Positions 16,870-24,735 of a stretch of DNA of 64,000 nt are shown in pieces (the stretch's first letter is position 1; each line of letters opens with the position of its first letter). The notes under the pieces were generated by a model. The model was not told the origin of the DNA and searched no databases. It saw nothing but the letters and a program-made list of their open reading frames with translations. A program made the position numbers and the translations under genes. Source of the stretch: Bacillota bacterium (lineage in GTDB: Bacteria; Bacillota; UBA4882; UBA8346); the NCBI GenBank assembly GCA_023417475.1, contig JAEZFP010000071.1:61474-125473 (forward strand), given 5' to 3'.

Positions 16870-17010
16870 TTACTGCAAATACATAATTCCAAGGATAAAA
16901 ACTTTTACCCGTGCCGGGTCAATTTTTTTCTCAAGTATCATAATCATAGGCTGCATTCCTGTTATCCCACCAATTACGCAAAGAAACCAGTTAAAAATTT
17001 TTAAGGTCAT
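16870..17010 (-). CDS. Candidate 46-residue membrane peptide
   Basis: From 17010 leftward a frame starts MTLKIFNWFLCVIGGITG and runs 46 residues. The first half could form one membrane helix; the second half contains LEKKIDPARVKVFILG. AGGGA stands 8 bases before the ATG. No family recognised. The surrounding DNA looks decayed, so this may be a fragment rather than a functional gene. Confidence 0.3.
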   Translation of the reverse strand: MTLKIFNWFLCVIGGITGMQPMIMILEKKIDPARVKVFILGIMYLQ

Positions 17011-17246
17011 TTTATTGTCCCTATTTATTTTTCATTACATTAACTGTTTGTTCAATACGTACTGCCAACGGAACGACCCTATTTCCCAAGGGAAACCTTC
17101 CCATATTATTTCGACATCAACTGGAAAATCCTTTAAGCGGCTATCACTTTTTGCTTGGTTTCTCAAAGAGCAACCGAATACGCAAGGTTATAATTGACCG
17201 ATCATCTACTTCCTCTTTCGAAGGAGGTTCGATAACTGCAGGAATT

Positions 17247-17277
17247 AAAAAAACCAGAGCCTTTAGACCCTGGTTTT
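17247..17277 (-). terminator. Terminator after the immunity-like gene
   Basis: AAAACCAG (17250-17257) and CTGGTTTT (17270-17277) pair; on the minus strand the stem is followed by TTTTTTT. It stands 11 bases beyond the stop of the 85-residue gene. Confidence 0.8.
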
Positions 17278-17288
17278 AATTTTGAAAC

Positions 17289-17546
17289 TTAGGTTCTTTC
17301 AATAATCAGTTCACACGAGCCATCCTCTAATCCATTTGAGTCGTCTAAATGAATATGATTTCCTGGTTCTATATTTTCTTGGGCTAAAGTCAATAAATGT
17401 TGAGCTAGGGTTGTTAATCCTTCTTTATTGGCTTTTAAAACAACTGTGTTGCCATCGATTCTACTCTCAATAACGTAACCACTTACCCAATTAAGTCGTA
17501 TCCAGCTTTCAGGCGTATATTCTGTAACTTCGATTTCTATCTTCAT
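17289..17546 (-). CDS. Imm32-like immunity protein
   Basis: An 85-residue protein resembling the Imm32 family (PF15566), small cytosolic immunity proteins that neutralise toxin domains of polymorphic toxins. The typical C-terminal half is visible: LKANKEGLTTLAQHLLTLA, then GNHIHLDDSNGLEDGS and a final ELIIE. The N-terminal half starts MKIEIEVTEYTPESW. AGAGGGAACA precedes the ATG. It has its own terminator. There is no intact toxin next to it, but toxin-like fragments lie 0.5-1.9 kb upstream on the same strand, consistent with an orphan immunity gene. Family call is by pattern, not by search. Confidence 0.6.
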   Translation of the reverse strand: MKIEIEVTEYTPESWIRLNWVSGYVIESRIDGNTVVLKANKEGLTTLAQHLLTLAQENIEPGNHIHLDDSNGLEDGSCELIIERT

Positions 17547-17727
17547 TGTTCCCTCTCACTCTACCCACCTTGGGAAGTTTATCATTTGATGGCTATTCCT
17601 GTCAATATCACAAAAAACGAGTCGGTGATTGTTTCTCCCCGGCTCTTGTATTTTAAAGATAAGTCAAATTTTAATTGGCAAAGAATAGTAGGCTGAATTA
17701 AATTAAATCTGTCATTTCCATACCTGT

Positions 17728-18003
17728 TTATATATACCTTGTAGGCCGTTTTCGAGTTTTTTTCTTTGAACTTTCTTCTTTATAACACGATTGTTTTTCT
17801 GAAGATTCTTCTAAAATTTCGTTGTTTATTTCATATATATTCCATATACTTTTAAACTTCTTGGGATTAGTCCATAATAGCCAAATCGCTTCTAATCCTC
17901 GAGCTCTTTTAAATACAAATATTATAATAATTGCAAAAGGGAAAATAATTAGTGTTAATATTGGATTTATTATAAAATGAAGAACGTTTTTTAATAGTTT
18001 CAT
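17728..18003 (-). CDS. Small membrane protein, unknown
   Basis: A 91-residue protein with a hydrophobic N-terminal half (IINPILTLIIFPFAIIIIFV, residues about 12-31) that can span the membrane once or twice, followed by an acidic and then strongly basic tail ending KKKTRKRPTRYI. AAAGGAAT lies 8 bases before the ATG. No family recognised. It lies within the decayed toxin/immunity island and could be an orphan immunity protein, many of which are small membrane proteins; this is inference only. Confidence 0.55.
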   Translation of the reverse strand: MKLLKNVLHFIINPILTLIIFPFAIIIIFVFKRARGLEAIWLLWTNPKKFKSIWNIYEINNEILEESSEKQSCYKEESSKKKTRKRPTRYI

Positions 18004-18028
18004 TTATTTCAATTCCTTTTCTATTTAT

Positions 18029-18139
18029 TTACTCCACCGTTGAAGACGGTGTAGCCAACATATTTATTCCAAAACTAATCGAATCTGCAAAAGCACCTAG
18101 AGCACCGGAGAAAAACTTACCTAAAAAATCCCAAATCAT
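18029..18139 (-). pseudogene. Fragment resembling an RHS/polymorphic-toxin linker
   Basis: A 36-codon minus-strand frame from ATG 18139 to TAA at 18029, reading MIWDFLGKFFSGALGAFADS and onward. Gly/Ala/Phe-rich segments of this kind are common just before the toxin domain in RHS-type proteins. There is no ribosome site, and the DNA between it and the next fragment carries a 10-bp inverted repeat (GGGGCTGTTG/CAACAGCCCC, about 18144-18186). I read it as a remnant of a longer gene. The identification is tentative. Confidence 0.35.
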
Positions 18140-18292
18140 CGATGGGGCTGTTGCAACCGGAACAAGAGTTGATTTACAACAGCCCCGTAATTATTAATAA
18201 ACGTATTTATTAAATACCAATTGGCTGTAAACTAGTACCCACAACCGTTGAAGAAACTATGAAGCCACTTAAACCATATGAAGAATCAATCA

Positions 18293-18466
18293 TCATTCTA
18301 ATGCCTTCAGGTTCTTTTTATAAACTCTAGTCCAAATATTACATTCGGCATCATGAAAATTTGGAGTGTATCCCAAATAATCGCTTCATAATCGGCATCA
18401 CCATTTTTGTCGTAAATGCCTTTCTTGAATTACTTCACCGTTCTTCCCATATATAACAGCAATATG
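18293..18466 (-). pseudogene. Frameshifted toxin-like or immunity-like fragment
   Basis: The minus strand reads HIAVIYGKNGEVIQE, shifts frame to KGIYDKNGDADYEAII, then shifts again to GYTPNFHDAECNIWTRVY and ends KNLKALE-stop at 18293. The three pieces join into one sensible protein segment across two frameshifts, so this is a decayed gene. The family is not recognised; the position beside an Imm32-like gene suggests a toxin C-terminus or second immunity gene. The stretch 18187-18292 shows no other coding signal. Confidence 0.5.
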
Positions 18467-18470
18467 TTTG

Positions 18471-18496
18471 AAAAAACCAGGGATGAAGACCCTGGC
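18471..18496 (-). terminator. Terminator after membrane protein gene
   Basis: CCAGGG (18477-18482) and CCCTGG (18490-18495) form a stem followed on the minus strand by TTTTTT (18471-18476). It closes the 187-residue gene, whose stop is 8 bases away. Confidence 0.85.
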
Positions 18497-18503
18497 TATC
18501 AGA

Positions 18504-19067
18504 CTAATTACTAAGGTTTTTCTTTGATTTGAAAAATTCTAGAATTCTGTTAGACAACGTATCTGAAGCTGAAGCGTTCAAGGTTACAAATATTAATCTA
18601 AATAAAAATATCGGAAGTTCTTGTTGAAAACTTATTAACTTATACCTTTGAGCAATAATTGTCGTTATAATTATTGTAATAATGATTATTACATAATTCT
18701 TTAAAAAAATGCTTTTTCTTATTGCTCCATTTCTTTTTAAGAAAGAAATAAAAGCGGTGCTTAAAATGAGCATTATAAAACAAAACAGTAGCCAAATAAA
18801 TACATCATTCGCATAAACATTAGTAATAAGTGCAAAGGATTCTAGAGCTGATATCATCTTTATCTGTTGATTTAGCATAAACATTCGTCGGCTTTTATTT
18901 CTATTTGCAACCAATGTTGAGATTATATTCAATATTATTAAGATTATTACTGCTATTAAAGGATAGATTAAACTGTTTTCGATTGATGTAAAAAGCACTA
19001 AAAACATCATAATGAATCCTGGTAAATTTCCGCTTTTGTCTTTTATTTCGCTTGAGTTTTGTTTCAT
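18504..19067 (-). CDS. Multi-span membrane protein, unknown
   Basis: A 187-residue integral membrane protein with about five hydrophobic segments: LPGFIMMFLVLFTSI, YPLIAVIILIILNIIS, VFIWLLFCFIMLIL, NYVIIIITIIITTII and LPIFLFRLIFV. The start at 19067 (MKQNSSEIKDK) follows GAGGGGAAAA; an upstream in-frame codon lacks a ribosome site. Base composition is very AT-rich compared with the metabolic genes, like the rest of this island, pointing to transfer. No family recognised. The C-terminus is polar and basic. Could be a membrane immunity protein; not demonstrable here. Confidence 0.6.
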   Translation of the reverse strand: MKQNSSEIKDKSGNLPGFIMMFLVLFTSIENSLIYPLIAVIILIILNIISTLVANRNKSRRMFMLNQQIKMISALESFALITNVYANDVFIWLLFCFIMLILSTAFISFLKRNGAIRKSIFLKNYVIIIITIIITTIIAQRYKLISFQQELPIFLFRLIFVTLNASASDTLSNRILEFFKSKKNLSN

Positions 19068-19077
19068 GATTTTCCCC

Positions 19078-19232
19078 TCATTGCACTTTCTCAGAACCAC
19101 AAAAAACTGAAACTATAATACCTGTATAAGGGTTATTAAGAGCAGTTGTAAAATCACAGTCAAACAGTGATTGTGCTAAAGCAGGCCCAAACGTCGTAAC
19201 TACATTACCTGTGATAGAAAGAAATGATGATG
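19078..19232 (-). pseudogene. Start-less fragment of a secreted/toxin-like protein
   Basis: A minus-strand frame without a start codon reads through ITGNVVTTFGPALAQSLFD and NNPYTGIIVSVFCGSEKVQ to TGA at 19078. It is packed between two genes of the same strand and overlaps the end of the upstream frame. It looks like the C-terminal remainder of a larger gene, consistent with deletion inside a toxin locus. No family recognised. Confidence 0.35.
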
Positions 19233-19238
19233 AAAATA

Positions 19239-19831
19239 TTAATCTATTGTAATTAATTGTGTAAATAAACAGTCAAATATTTTTACCTCTCCTTTGTTTT
19301 TGAATTCCGTTTCAATGTCTAAAATAACAGTATTAATAATTTCGTGGTCTAATTCTTCATATCCATTTTCGGTCATTAAATTTCTTAATTTATTAGCATA
19401 AGAGGAATCTCTTTTTTGCTGTTCGACATGTTGAAAACTCCATTGTTCTGAAGAAAAATCTCTAGTTTCAAGAATAAAAAAATAGTAGTAATTAGCCAGT
19501 ATGCTGACAAAAAGAAACAAATCAAGACGTTTTCCGCCCAAACATTTTATTAATTCGGTATCATCATCTAAAATAGGTTGGTTTTCATATAACAAAATTC
19601 TAAATTCATAACAATTATTATCTTTCAAATTTGTCCAATTAACTACTTCATAATTGAAAAAAATGGATTCTAATTTTTTGATAATTTTTTCTAGTGATTC
19701 TTCGTCTTCTGTAAACTTATTTCGTATTTTGTCTAATCTTTTGTTTGCAATATTTTTTTATATTTTTCATCATTATAAGGTATGTTTTTCGGATAATATT
19801 TTTCTATAATTTTTAATAACTCGTTTAGCAT
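19239..19831 (-). pseudogene. Frameshifted gene, probably immunity-type protein
   Basis: ATG at 19831 (after AAAGGA) reads MLNELLKIIEKYYPKNIPYN and stops early. One frame over, the protein continues NIANKRLDKIRNKFTEDEES through to a stop at 19239. The break is at a run of seven T residues on the plus strand (19753-19759), so a one-base slip splits a protein of about 196 residues into a short start and a long tail. The tail is helical, with LIKCLGGKRLDLFLFVSIL and LDHEIINTVILDIE. Size, composition and neighbours suggest an immunity protein. Real mutation, phase variation and assembly error cannot be separated from this sequence alone. Confidence 0.6.
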
Positions 19832-19843
19832 TTTAATAGTCCT

Positions 19844-19972
19844 TTACTTGCTATCTACCGAAACGGTATAGTCATGACCAACATTTGCATTCCCCAATGT
19901 TACATCCGAATGACAAAATACCATAACCATCGCCACAAGACTTAGTAAAACCCATAATTTTAACTTCCTCAT
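19844..19972 (-). CDS. Secreted 42-residue peptide or truncated toxin start
   Basis: ATG at 19972, five bases after GGGAGG, opens a 42-residue frame: MRKLKLWVLLSLVAMVMVF is a perfect signal peptide, followed by CHSDVTLGNANVGHDYTVSV and a stop. The stop is 12 bases before the next start, so the two are an operon. A signal peptide with only about 20 residues behind it fits either a secreted peptide or the leftover start of a large secreted protein whose body was deleted. I favour the second, given the fragments downstream. Confidence 0.5.
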   Translation of the reverse strand: MRKLKLWVLLSLVAMVMVFCHSDVTLGNANVGHDYTVSVDSK

Positions 19973-20120
19973 AAAAACCTCCCCGACGTCGCTGTATTAA
20001 TTTGGCATCCCTGTTGTTTCTACTGCATTTTGTAAAATCCTTCAACTTAATTGGAATATTATTAACTATTTTCCAATAAAAACTACTTGTTTTGTTTAAC
20101 GTAAGATGCAATTCCCTCTC

Positions 20121-20165
20121 AAAAAAAACAAAAAGACGCCGGAAGCTTTGTTCCTAGCGTCTTTT
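20121..20165 (-). terminator. Terminator
   Basis: AAAAGACGC (20131-20139) and GCGTCTTTT (20157-20165); on the minus strand the stem is followed by a long T-rich run. Probable end of the phzF-DUF1330 transcript. Confidence 0.7.
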
Positions 20166-20219
20166 CCTATCAGGTTCACCCAAAACGACCGGGCACCCCT
20201 ATAACGTTTAACGTTTCTT

Positions 20220-20257
20220 ACACCAAAACCCCCTGCGCCACCGGGACCACGCTCCCG
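20220..20257. repeat. 38-bp direct repeat, copy of phzF 3' end
   Basis: Bases 20220-20257 are identical to 20781-20818, the last codons of the phzF-like gene. The copies lie in the same orientation, 561 bases apart, and the flanks are not related. This marks a local duplication or a former gene copy lost by deletion. Confidence 0.85.
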
Positions 20258-20458
20258 TGACGCTTTCAAGTTGGTCCTGGAAGATCCGTTTAACTTAAAT
20301 CCTACCATTAATTCTGTCAAATTGTTCATCAAGACCAGTGATTCCTTGATCAAATTCCTTATTTTGTATCTTCTTTTTCTGCATTGTGGGTGCAACGAGT
20401 AAGCCGAAAACTTAACGAATATACCTTATGTCGCCACCAAATGCAAGGATTCAACCGC

Positions 20459-20761
20459 TCACCGTCGTTCATCCAACCCCCGGACCAGCAGGGTGTCGCA
20501 ACGCGCCGCCGCCAACCGGTGCGCGCAGACCGCCTGATATTCCTGGGAATCATACCACTGCCGCAACTCCTGGGCACTGGGGAACCGAATAATCACCGTC
20601 TTGGTATATCCCCACTCCCCCTCCAACACCTCAGGCGCCTCATCTACCGCCAAATACTCCCCTTGGAACTTGGCAAACACCGTATCACAGCCGTCCAAAT
20701 ACTTTTGATACTCCGCCGGGTCATCCACCCGGATTTGCGCCACAAAATAAGCACTCATCAT
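20459..20761 (-). CDS. DUF1330 family protein
   Basis: A 100-residue protein with a dimeric ferredoxin-like fold (DUF1330, EthD/antibiotic monooxygenase relatives). The family pattern is clear: MSAYFVAQIRVDDPAEYQKY, then FQGEYLAVDE, EGEWGYTKTVIIRFPS and the tail QWYDSQEYQ. Two adjacent ATG codons (20761 and 20758) follow AAAGGGTGAG; either could be used. It is 17 bases downstream of the phzF-like gene, so the two are an operon. The biochemical role of DUF1330 is not settled. Confidence 0.85.
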   Translation of the reverse strand: MMSAYFVAQIRVDDPAEYQKYLDGCDTVFAKFQGEYLAVDEAPEVLEGEWGYTKTVIIRFPSAQELRQWYDSQEYQAVCAHRLAAARCDTLLVRGLDERR

Positions 20762-20778
20762 TCTCACCCTTTCCGGAC

Positions 20779-21675
20779 TCACACCAAAACCCCCTGCGCC
20801 ACCGGGACCACGCTCCCGCCGATCCGGATCGCGATCTCCCCCGCCTGCCACTCCGCTTGTAGGTACAATAGCGACGGACGGCCCATGTCGTAGCCTTGCT
20901 CGCTTTTGAGCGCCAGCGGACCCTCGCCAAAATAGCGATGTTGCAGCAGATACCCGGCCAAACAGCCGTTGCCGCTGCCGGTCGCCGGATCCTCGGGCAC
21001 GCCCAAATAATCGGCGAACATCCGGGTGCTGATATCGTGGCCCGGCTCGTCGGCCTCCGCGCAAAAGACCTGCAGATTTTTGGCCCAGGTCGCCTCGACC
21101 AAGGGGAAGTACAACTCCCGGACCACCCGAATCTCCCGCAACGCCCGGCGTTGTTTCAACGGGACGATAATGTGCGGCAAACCGGTCGATACTTGCTGAA
21201 TCGGAAAACGTTCGTCAATTTCCGCCACAGCAAGGCCCAAAACCGGCGCCATCGCTGCCGCGGGCAGCGTACTGCCGAAGCTGGGAGCCAACTGCCGCAT
21301 CCAATACACCTCCGCGCCCTGCGAATCCGGCGCCACGGTTACCGGAATCCGCCCAGCTTTCAGATTGAGAACAATCGGACCGTCCGCGCCGTGATGCAAT
21401 TCCTGACGGATAATATACGCCGTCCCTAACGTCGGATGTCCGGCGAACGGAACTTCATGCAACGGGGTGAAGATCCGCACGTCATAAAGACCGCTTTCCG
21501 GGTCCCCGTCCATAATAAACGCCGTCTCCGAAAAATTGAGCTCCCGGGCGACCGCTTGCATCCGGTCGCCGGAGAAACCGGCCGCGCCGGTAATGACCGC
21601 CAATTGATTGCCGGCATATTTGCGTTCGGCGAAAACATCAACAAGATAAAAGCTTGGTTTAGCCATCGTCGCCAC
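20779..21675 (-). CDS. PhzF family isomerase
   Basis: A 298-residue protein with the diaminopimelate-epimerase-like double fold of PhzF (phenazine biosynthesis/YddE family). Visible marks are VDVFAERKYAGNQLAV at the N-terminus, NFSETAF with the catalytic Glu at residue 50, FTPLHEVPFAGHPTLGTA, and in the second half EDPATGSGNGCLAGYL. No phenazine genes surround it, so its substrate is unknown, as for most family members. Start may be GTG 21675 (AAAGGA five bases upstream) or ATG 21666. Co-transcribed with the DUF1330 gene. Confidence 0.88.
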   Translation of the reverse strand: MATMAKPSFYLVDVFAERKYAGNQLAVITGAAGFSGDRMQAVARELNFSETAFIMDGDPESGLYDVRIFTPLHEVPFAGHPTLGTAYIIRQELHHGADGPIVLNLKAGRIPVTVAPDSQGAEVYWMRQLAPSFGSTLPAAAMAPVLGLAVAEIDERFPIQQVSTGLPHIIVPLKQRRALREIRVVRELYFPLVEATWAKNLQVFCAEADEPGHDISTRMFADYLGVPEDPATGSGNGCLAGYLLQHRYFGEGPLALKSEQGYDMGRPSLLYLQAEWQAGEIAIRIGGSVVPVAQGVLV

Positions 21676-21820
21676 TCCCGTCCTTTGAAAGATCCAACTC
21701 TATTTCGACATCGGCAATTGGTGTCCCTTTCCAATTTACAAAAAATTTCCTGACCGTTCTTGGGGTTCCACCGCAACCCAACTGACGCCCGACCAACCGT
21801 CGCAAAAAGTTGCCGAATGA

Positions 21821-21851
21821 AAAAGCCATCCGACGGTAAGCCGGGTGGCTT
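21821..21851 (-). terminator. Terminator after EFR1-type gene
   Basis: AAAAGCCATCC (21821-21831) pairs with GGGTGGCTT (21843-21851); on the minus strand TTTTT follows the stem. It ends the flavodoxin-ferredoxin gene 7 bases past its stop. Confidence 0.75.
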
Positions 21852-21857
21852 GATATT

Positions 21858-22649
21858 TTACTCCAACTTTTTCCGCAACTCGGGATGGGGTTGCGGGTAA
21901 TGCCCGGCGTCCTTGGCTATTTTGGTATAAATCGCCCGGGTGGGGCAATGGTTATAACAAGACCAGCAACCGTAGCACTTTTTCGGGGCGAAGGTCGGGA
22001 AGGGATTCAGCGATATGACTCCGTAGGGACAGCTTTTCTCACAAACGCCACACCGGGTGCAACGTGTCGTGTCCACCTGTTTGCGTCCCATCACCCACCG
22101 CCCGACAATCCGCGGCGTCGCCGGCAGCAACCGTTCCAGCCACGAAACCCGGAGCGGTTTCGCTTTGGGGCGGCGACCGTTGCTCAGGTCAGCGACGATC
22201 TCCCGCAAATCCCCGATAAACTCCGCAAGCTGCGCCAGTTGGCGGTCATTGGGCAGTTGGGTGTTGGCCAGTCCGCCCGCGATTAACGGCGGAACATTTT
22301 CCGGCGTGTTCAACGCCAAACCGGTCAAAACCTCAAAACCTTTGGCCCGGACCCGCTTGCCGAGCAGCTTCAGCGTCCCGCCGTTGAAATTGCCGTAGGT
22401 ATTAAAGACAAACGCCGGGGTCCGGTTTTGAGTTGGAATCCCGCGAATAAAGTCGGTCATCCGTTTCGAGGGCGCGATAAAATCGGCAAACGCCGCGAAG
22501 CCGACCAACTGGTATTGGGAAAAGTCGGGTTTCCCGCCCCGGGTAATATCGACCAACTCAAAATGGGCTTCGGGGATGTTCTTCGCAATATATTCGCAGG
22601 CCAATTTGGTATTGCCGGTCGTAGAGAAATACAGGATCAGACTTTTCAC
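21858..22649 (-). CDS. Flavodoxin-ferredoxin fusion (EFR1 family)
   Basis: A 263-residue electron-transfer protein. The N-terminus is a flavodoxin domain with the FMN phosphate loop STTGNTK (residues 10-16). The C-terminal part is a bacterial ferredoxin with two 4Fe-4S sites: Cys197, 200, 203, 207 (CTRCGVCEKSC) and Cys225, 228, 231, 235 (CYGCWSCYNHC). This fusion is the EFR1 type found in anaerobes. It is transcribed alone, leftward, with its own terminator. The physiological partner is unknown; its presence supports an anaerobic lifestyle. Confidence 0.88.
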   Translation of the reverse strand: MKSLILYFSTTGNTKLACEYIAKNIPEAHFELVDITRGGKPDFSQYQLVGFAAFADFIAPSKRMTDFIRGIPTQNRTPAFVFNTYGNFNGGTLKLLGKRVRAKGFEVLTGLALNTPENVPPLIAGGLANTQLPNDRQLAQLAEFIGDLREIVADLSNGRRPKAKPLRVSWLERLLPATPRIVGRWVMGRKQVDTTRCTRCGVCEKSCPYGVISLNPFPTFAPKKCYGCWSCYNHCPTRAIYTKIAKDAGHYPQPHPELRKKLE

Positions 22650-22770
22650 TGCAGCGCCTCCCCTTCAAGTTATTGAAAGCAAAAGTCGTGACTCGCCGGA
22701 AGTAATTCCGCATACGGGCTAAATTTTCCTGCCGTGCTCCGGCGCGCCCGTTACGAACCGCCGTCCATAA

Positions 22771-22803
22771 AAAACCGGCGAATTTGATAATTCCGCCGGT
22801 TTT
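22771..22803 (-). terminator. Terminator after GH9 gene
   Basis: AAAACCGGCG (22771-22780) and CGCCGGTTTT (22794-22803) form a perfect 10-bp stem followed by TTTTTTAT on the minus strand, 23 bases past the glycosidase stop. Confidence 0.85.
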
Positions 22804-22825
22804 AAATACCCGTTTCCCGACCGTT

Positions 22826-24559
22826 TCATAATTGGTCCCGCGGGTTGCAGAGCTCCGCGCGATGCGCGTTAATGTATTGCGCTACCCACACTAACGCCGC
22901 GTTCCAATTGATCGCGTTTTCCTTGGAACACCAGGAGTCAAATGAAGTGTTTTTCGCCGCGTAGGATTTGGCGGCCGGGCGGTCGCGGGGCGTGGAGGGC
23001 TCATTGATCAACGAATTGTTGGGCCCGCCCACCAGCCAACCTTTCGGATAGGGAATTCCCTTTTGATAACACCCCCAGGCCCAACGGTCGTGCGTATCGG
23101 TTTCAGCGCGATGGCCGTAGCCGGTGATATAGGACAGCTTCATCGCGTTATTCCCCAACAGGTAATCCATTCCGCGATGGATCGCCTTCAAATATTGGAG
23201 CTTCCCGCTCACATCATAAGCATAGGCCAGCAAGATTAAGTCATTGACGAGAAACGAGTTGGATCCCCATGGATAGGGCTGATCGCCCGGCAAGGTGGTG
23301 GGGTATCCTTCATTGGCGATACTCTGCAACAAACCATCGGCGTATTGAAGCAAATTAAGCCGCATCCGCTCCAGGTCGGCGGCGGGTAAATCGTTGGCGA
23401 CGCTCAACAACGATAGGGTGCCCAACGTCCCCACCTCGCTCCAGGTGAAGCGGGTCACCTTTTGATAATCGGTCGATTCCCAAACCACGGTACGGTAACG
23501 ATTCCGGCCGGAATCGTTCAATTGACAAGCGGTAAGATACAACTCCACCGCGGCCGCGTAACGATCATCCTCATGACGCAGGTCGTCATAATCGCCGCCG
23601 CCGACATCATCCACGGTATCAACCGTGTAATAAACCAACGGCTCCGACTCCGCCCGTTGCCATGCCGTTTGCGCGACCTGCCAAGCCGCCTGCGCATACT
23701 CCGGGTCATAAGCTTGAAACACTCTGGCCAAATGCGCCGTATTGCGCGCCACCGCATACGTGGCATTGGTTGACGGCGGTTGCGCGGTACGCGGCAAAGC
23801 GTTTTCAGCGGCCAGATCCACCACCGGGACGGCGCTCCACTGTTCATTGTGGACTTTGTGCGACGCCAAACCGGTCGGGGGAAGTATCCCCAACATAAAG
23901 GTCGAACCAAACCGGACCTCGTCCAACAGATCGGGAATCCCGTTGGTCCGCTCCGGAATGAATAACGAGCCGTCGGGAAACGCCAAAGGGTTGCGTTCAA
24001 AGCAGTTTAACAAAGTCCAAGCCGTGATCGCCTGATTCACCGGATAAATTCCGAAATCGCCGGCATCGGCCCAGGAGTATCGGACGTCTAATGTCCCTTG
24101 ATTCCAACCCCGATAAAAAGGGATCGCGTCGTCGCCCGGATGCAACGCGGCGTGGGCGTGTCCCGCGTTGGCCAAAAACTCCGCCTCAATGGGCACTCCC
24201 ATCCGGTGAAAATAAAAATAAGCCAGCGCTTCCTGGGGAAGCTTGGGATAAAGATCGCTCGCGATCACAAACGGTTCGCTTTCGCCAACCGACTGGACCG
24301 TCAATTGATAAACCCCGACGGCATGGCAATTGGAACAATCAACGTGATGGAGCGGATCGCCGGAGGCCTTGTCAATGCCGTAAACCTTGCTCCAACCGGA
24401 TAATTCAATTGTTTTGGTCGCAACATTCCGCAACTCCCACTGTAAGGGTTGTTGCGCCGGGGTGATCACCGTGACGATTTTGTCGGCGTACGGCAAATAG
24501 CCGATTTGATTGACTAAAATATTCCGATTCTCCTCCACCACCATCGTCTCCTTCATCAT
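22826..24559 (-). CDS. Glycoside hydrolase family 9, cytoplasmic
   Basis: A 577-residue enzyme with an N-terminal immunoglobulin-like CelD_N domain (residues about 12-100, ILVNQIGYLPYADK) and a GH9 (alpha/alpha)6 barrel. The nucleophile/base Asp pair is in YSWADAGDFG (D165, D168), the His loop is GYGHRAETDTHDRW, and the acid Glu is in SKENAINWN near residue 547. There is no signal peptide, so it probably trims imported cello- or xyloglucan-oligosaccharides; some cytoplasmic GH9 enzymes act on chitosan oligomers instead. Start is uncertain: ATG 24559 lacks a ribosome site, whereas AAGGAG at codons 3-4 could serve a GTG start seven codons in. Confidence 0.85.
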   Translation of the reverse strand: MMKETMVVEENRNILVNQIGYLPYADKIVTVITPAQQPLQWELRNVATKTIELSGWSKVYGIDKASGDPLHHVDCSNCHAVGVYQLTVQSVGESEPFVIASDLYPKLPQEALAYFYFHRMGVPIEAEFLANAGHAHAALHPGDDAIPFYRGWNQGTLDVRYSWADAGDFGIYPVNQAITAWTLLNCFERNPLAFPDGSLFIPERTNGIPDLLDEVRFGSTFMLGILPPTGLASHKVHNEQWSAVPVVDLAAENALPRTAQPPSTNATYAVARNTAHLARVFQAYDPEYAQAAWQVAQTAWQRAESEPLVYYTVDTVDDVGGGDYDDLRHEDDRYAAAVELYLTACQLNDSGRNRYRTVVWESTDYQKVTRFTWSEVGTLGTLSLLSVANDLPAADLERMRLNLLQYADGLLQSIANEGYPTTLPGDQPYPWGSNSFLVNDLILLAYAYDVSGKLQYLKAIHRGMDYLLGNNAMKLSYITGYGHRAETDTHDRWAWGCYQKGIPYPKGWLVGGPNNSLINEPSTPRDRPAAKSYAAKNTSFDSWCSKENAINWNAALVWVAQYINAHRAELCNPRDQL

Positions 24560-24600
24560 TTTAGGATCACTGTCCGCTATCCGGAAGCGGATAAAAGAAG

Positions 24601-24622
24601 ACGCCCTGTAGCTCAGGGCGCA
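24601..24622 (-). terminator. Terminator after engB
   Basis: CGCCCTG (24602-24608) and CAGGGCG (24614-24620) pair; on the minus strand CTTCTTTTATCC follows. It separates engB from the GH9 gene. Confidence 0.7.
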
Positions 24623-24735
24623 TTCAATAAGGGAAGGTTGATGAGTACGGTTCTAATGTACCACAATTGCCGGGGGAGTTAAATGCGGATCTTTTCTCGA
24701 CAGCCTGACCGTTTTTTTGAAACCGTTGCGCCCCA

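Larger units (their letters stand above)
16593..17288. other. Gene-poor AT-rich stretch
   Basis: About 700 bases with weak coding signal. On the minus strand there is a 46-residue candidate ORF (16870-17010). The minus-strand frame upstream of it, over about 17022-17190, reads PCVFGCSLRNQAKSD... without a start codon and may be a relic. A 128-residue plus-strand frame (16811-17197) has no ribosome site. A terminator for the next gene lies at 17247-17277. Confidence 0.35.
19973..20458. other. Gene-poor stretch with terminator and duplicated sequence
   Basis: No convincing gene. It contains the terminator 20121-20165 and a 38-base copy (20220-20257) of the end of the phzF-like gene (20781-20818). 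A minus-strand frame around 20290-20350 reads LTELMVGFKLNG, faintly like the extreme C-terminus of a chemotaxis receptor, but this is too short to call. Confidence 0.4.

Noticed and set aside
16811..17197. 128-codon hydrophobic plus-strand frame
   Set aside because: AT-rich low-complexity translation without ribosome site, antisense to a small candidate ORF.
20290..20350. Possible chemotaxis receptor C-terminus (LTELMVGFKL)
   Set aside because: Too short and without any upstream receptor sequence.
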